Part shown: positions 62,097 to 64,000 of the stretch, in pieces | How the letters are laid out: every line of letters begins with the position of its first letter | Position numbering within the stretch: position 1 is the stretch's first letter | Notes under the pieces: generated by a model | Told to the model about the DNA's origin: nothing | What the model saw: only the letters and a program-made list of their open reading frames with translations | Database searches by the model: none | Position numbers and translations under genes: made by a program | Assembly: GCA_002798255.1 (NCBI GenBank) | Contig: NWQQ01000034.1 | Location: forward strand, 1-64,000 | Direction: 5' to 3' | DNA from: Lysobacteraceae bacterium NML95-0200 | GTDB taxonomy: Bacteria; Pseudomonadota; Gammaproteobacteria; Xanthomonadales; Xanthomonadaceae | DNA: 64,000 nucleotides

Positions 62097-62407
62097 TGGA
62101 AAACATGCTGTGGGCATTGCTGGCAGTCGGCGCCTTGATGGTTTGGGTCAATGCCGCCCGCCGCGCTGCCGAGCAGGCCAGTGAAATCGGCCGTCAAGCC
62201 TGCCAGCGCGCCGGCGTGCAGTGGCTCGACCACAGTGTGCATGCCACCGGCTTTCGCCTGCGCCGTGGTCATGATGGCCGGCTTGGCCTTGAGCGCAGTT
62301 ACCGCTTTGAATACTCCCGGGACGGTCATGACCGCCACACTGGCAGCATGTCACTGCTGGCAGGCGAGCTGACCCGCTTTGTCGGCCCGGTGTCTGACGA
62401 AAACTGA
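62093..62407 (+). CDS. DUF3301 protein
   Basis: 104-aa protein with one N-terminal helix (MLWALLAVGALMVWVNAA) and a cytoplasmic segment with EIGRQACQRAGVQWLDHSVH, HDGRLGLERSYRFEYSRDGH. This fits the DUF3301 family, whose role is not known. Overlaps the DUF2272 gene by 4 bases (ATGATG start choice, 62093 or 62096). Confidence 0.85.
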   Translation: MMENMLWALLAVGALMVWVNAARRAAEQASEIGRQACQRAGVQWLDHSVHATGFRLRRGHDGRLGLERSYRFEYSRDGHDRHTGSMSLLAGELTRFVGPVSDEN

Positions 62408-62480
62408 TACCACCGCCCTCAATCCATGACTTCCGGCAGGCACATAAATACCCTGGAAGGCTTACAGTTCAACACAACAA

Positions 62481-62499
62481 TCTGCCCACGGTGGGCAGA
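62481..62499. promoter_or_regulatory. 19-bp palindrome before the M13 peptidase
   Basis: tctgcccac-g-gtgggcaga is a perfect 9-bp inverted repeat around one base, just upstream of the ribosome site (GGAA) and ATG at 62511. A 1-base centre does not make an RNA hairpin easily, so an operator for a dimeric regulator is possible. No known regulator matches. Confidence 0.4.
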
Positions 62500-62510
62500 A
62501 GGAAACAACC

Positions 62511-64000
62511 ATGCGTACACCTTATCTTGCCCGTCTGGCGCTTTGCCTTGGCATCAGCGCCGCCCTGGCTGGTTGCAGCCAGTCCGACAACAGCAGCCCG
62601 GCTGCACCAGAAGCGCCCCGCTACACGCTGGACGAGGCCAAGCTGCCGCCGATGAACAGCTTCAGTGCCGCCGATATCGACAGCGCCGGCAATGCCTGTG
62701 CGGACTTTGGCAGCTATATCAACAAGAACTGGCTGGCTGCCAACCCGATTCCCGCCGACCGCACCAGCTGGGGCGCGTTCGAGATGCTGGATGAGCGTTC
62801 CAATGCCATCCAGCGCCAGATTGTCGAGCAGGCCGCCGCCATGAAAGATGCCCAGGGCATCGACAAGCTGATTGGCGACTTCTACGCCACCGGCATGGAC
62901 GAAGCCAAGATTGAAGCCCAGGGCATCAGCCCGCTGAAATCGCGTATTGAAGCCATTGAAGCGCTCAGCGACACCGCCAGCATTGCCGAGCACCTGCGAC
63001 ACAGCTATTCGCAGGGTGAAGGCATGCTGTTTGGTTTTGGCCCGGAAGCGGACTTCAAAAACTCCGGCATGAATATCGCCTATGCCACCCAGGGCGGCCT
63101 GGGGCTGCCGGACAAGGGGTTCTATTTTGATGCCGACAAGCAGGACAAGCGCGCCGCTTATGAACAATATGTGGCGCGTATCCTGACCCTTTCCGGCCTT
63201 GCCCCGGCCGATGCCGAGCGCGAGGCCAAGGCGGTGCTGGCCTTTGAAACCCGGCTTGCCAATGCCTCCAAGTCCAGTGAGGAACTCGCCCGCGATGTCT
63301 CGCTGTACTACCACCCGGTCAGCCCCGAAGAGGCCGACAAGCTCACCCCGAATTTCTCCTGGTCGCAATTTTTTGAATCCCAGGGCGTGGAAAAGCCGGC
63401 CATGTTCTCGCTGGCCGTGCCGGAATTCCACCGCGAAGTCAGCCAGATGCTGGTTGATGTCCCGGTCAGCACCTGGCAAAGCTATCTGCGCTTCCATCTG
63501 GTCGATGGCGCCGCGCCGTATCTGTCCAGCGATTTTGTCAACGCCCATTTCGACTTCCACAACAAGGCGATGCGCGGCCAGCAGGAAAACCGCGAACGCT
63601 GGAAGCGCGTGCTGGGCACCATCAACAGCCAGGCGGGCGAAGCCCTCGGCCAGATTTACGTCAAGCTCGCCTTCCCCGCTGAATCCAAGGCGCGCATGGA
63701 AACGCTGGTGAAGAATCTGGGCGATGCCTTTGCCGAACGCCTGAAACAGCTGGACTGGATGGGCGAGGAAACCCGCGCCCGCGCCGAGGAAAAGCTCAAA
63801 GGCTTCACCACCAAGATTGGCTACCCCGACAAATGGCGCGATTTCAGCGGCCTTGAAACCCGCCGCGACAGCTATATCGAAAACGTGCTGGCGGCCAATG
63901 CCTTCAACTACCGCTGGTCGCTCGGCAAAATCGGCAAGCCCGTGGACAAGGACGAATGGGCGATGAGCCCGCAGACGGTCAATGCCTATTACAACCCGCT
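62511..64000 (+). CDS. M13 family metallopeptidase (PepO/neprilysin type), N-terminal part
   Basis: The gene runs off the right edge; about 496 residues are visible. Lipoprotein signal ALCLGISAALAGC, then the M13 N-terminal domain: FGSYINKNWLAANPIPADRT, IGDFYATGMDE, GGLGLPDKGFYFD, YLRFHLVDGAAPYLS and MSPQTVNAYYNPL at the edge. The zinc site HExxH lies beyond the window. Periplasmic/outer-membrane-attached peptidase of oligopeptides, common in Xanthomonadales. Preceded by GGAAAC and a palindrome. Confidence 0.94.
   Translation, partial: MRTPYLARLALCLGISAALAGCSQSDNSSPAAPEAPRYTLDEAKLPPMNSFSAADIDSAGNACADFGSYINKNWLAANPIPADRTSWGAFEMLDERSNAIQRQIVEQAAAMKDAQGIDKLIGDFYATGMDEAKIEAQGISPLKSRIEAIEALSDTASIAEHLRHSYSQGEGMLFGFGPEADFKNSGMNIAYATQGGLGLPDKGFYFDADKQDKRAAYEQYVARILTLSGLAPADAEREAKAVLAFETRLANASKSSEELARDVSLYYHPVSPEEADKLTPNFSWSQFFESQGVEKPAMFSLAVPEFHREVSQMLVDVPVSTWQSYLRFHLVDGAAPYLSSDFVNAHFDFHNKAMRGQQENRERWKRVLGTINSQAGEALGQIYVKLAFPAESKARMETLVKNLGDAFAERLKQLDWMGEETRARAEEKLKGFTTKIGYPDKWRDFSGLETRRDSYIENVLAANAFNYRWSLGKIGKPVDKDEWAMSPQTVNAYYNP

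Overview
The window is dense, GC-rich bacterial chromosome with short intergenic gaps, many 4-bp start/stop overlaps and recognisable housekeeping neighbourhoods. The gene set fits a gammaproteobacterium, most likely of the Xanthomonadales/Lysobacterales: Na+-NQR, TonB-dependent receptors, the surE-pcm-nlpD block, divergent suhB/trmJ, a YbiI-type zinc-finger protein, a bdhA-patatin pair, and dispersed hairpin repeats around a core that reads ctttctttgc/gcaaagaaag. The order-level assignment is inference from gene content, not from a marker gene.

Layout. 1-986: 3' end of an autotransporter (beta-barrel). 1249-8410 (minus): complete nqrABCDEF-apbE-nqrM cluster, i.e. the sodium-pumping NADH:quinone oxidoreductase with the factors that attach its FMN and mature its iron centre. 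8763-10668 (plus): CNNM/CorC-type CBS membrane protein and an ExoD-family protein, followed at the very stop codon by a decayed IS5-family element (10667-11326). 11398-16911: dnaJ, dnaK and grpE (minus) divergent from recN (plus), with sigma32-like promoters in front of grpE and dnaK. 17098-27462 (minus): a cobalamin salvage and late-assembly locus, read from a cobalamin riboswitch through btuB, a BtuM-like transporter, cobO, then (after a 0.7-kb repeat island) cbiB, cobD, cobQ, cobU, cobT, cobC, cobS. 27554-31433 (plus): yceH and gcvP, the latter behind a tandem glycine riboswitch. 31635-37538: a periplasmic-propeller diguanylate cyclase and a large TonB-dependent receptor. 37590-39071: cbpA (minus, again with a sigma32-like promoter) divergent from a peroxiredoxin.

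39105-44758 (plus) is a tightly coupled six-gene phospholipid operon related to E. coli ynbABCD: CDP-alcohol phosphatidyltransferase, hydrolase-methyltransferase fusion, PAP2-dual-specificity phosphatase fusion, a small membrane protein, an acyltransferase and a CDP-diacylglycerol synthase. Its product is not known to me and it is the least understood system here. 44931-47870 (minus) is surE-pcm-exoD-nlpD, without rpoS behind nlpD. 47976-56133 holds smr, an MsbA-type ABC exporter, suhB/trmJ, ybiI, a ferritin-like gene, a dicarboxylate/amino-acid symporter and alkaline phosphatase. 56173-58166 is a 3-hydroxybutyrate dehydrogenase-patatin pair. 58230-59893 is purEK. 59948-62407 is trm112-like, nadC, a DUF2272 lipoprotein and a DUF3301 protein. 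62511 to the right edge is the start of an M13 (PepO/neprilysin-type) metallopeptidase.

No rRNA, tRNA or CRISPR array was recognised. Family assignments are from motifs and sequence recognition alone; no database search was run.
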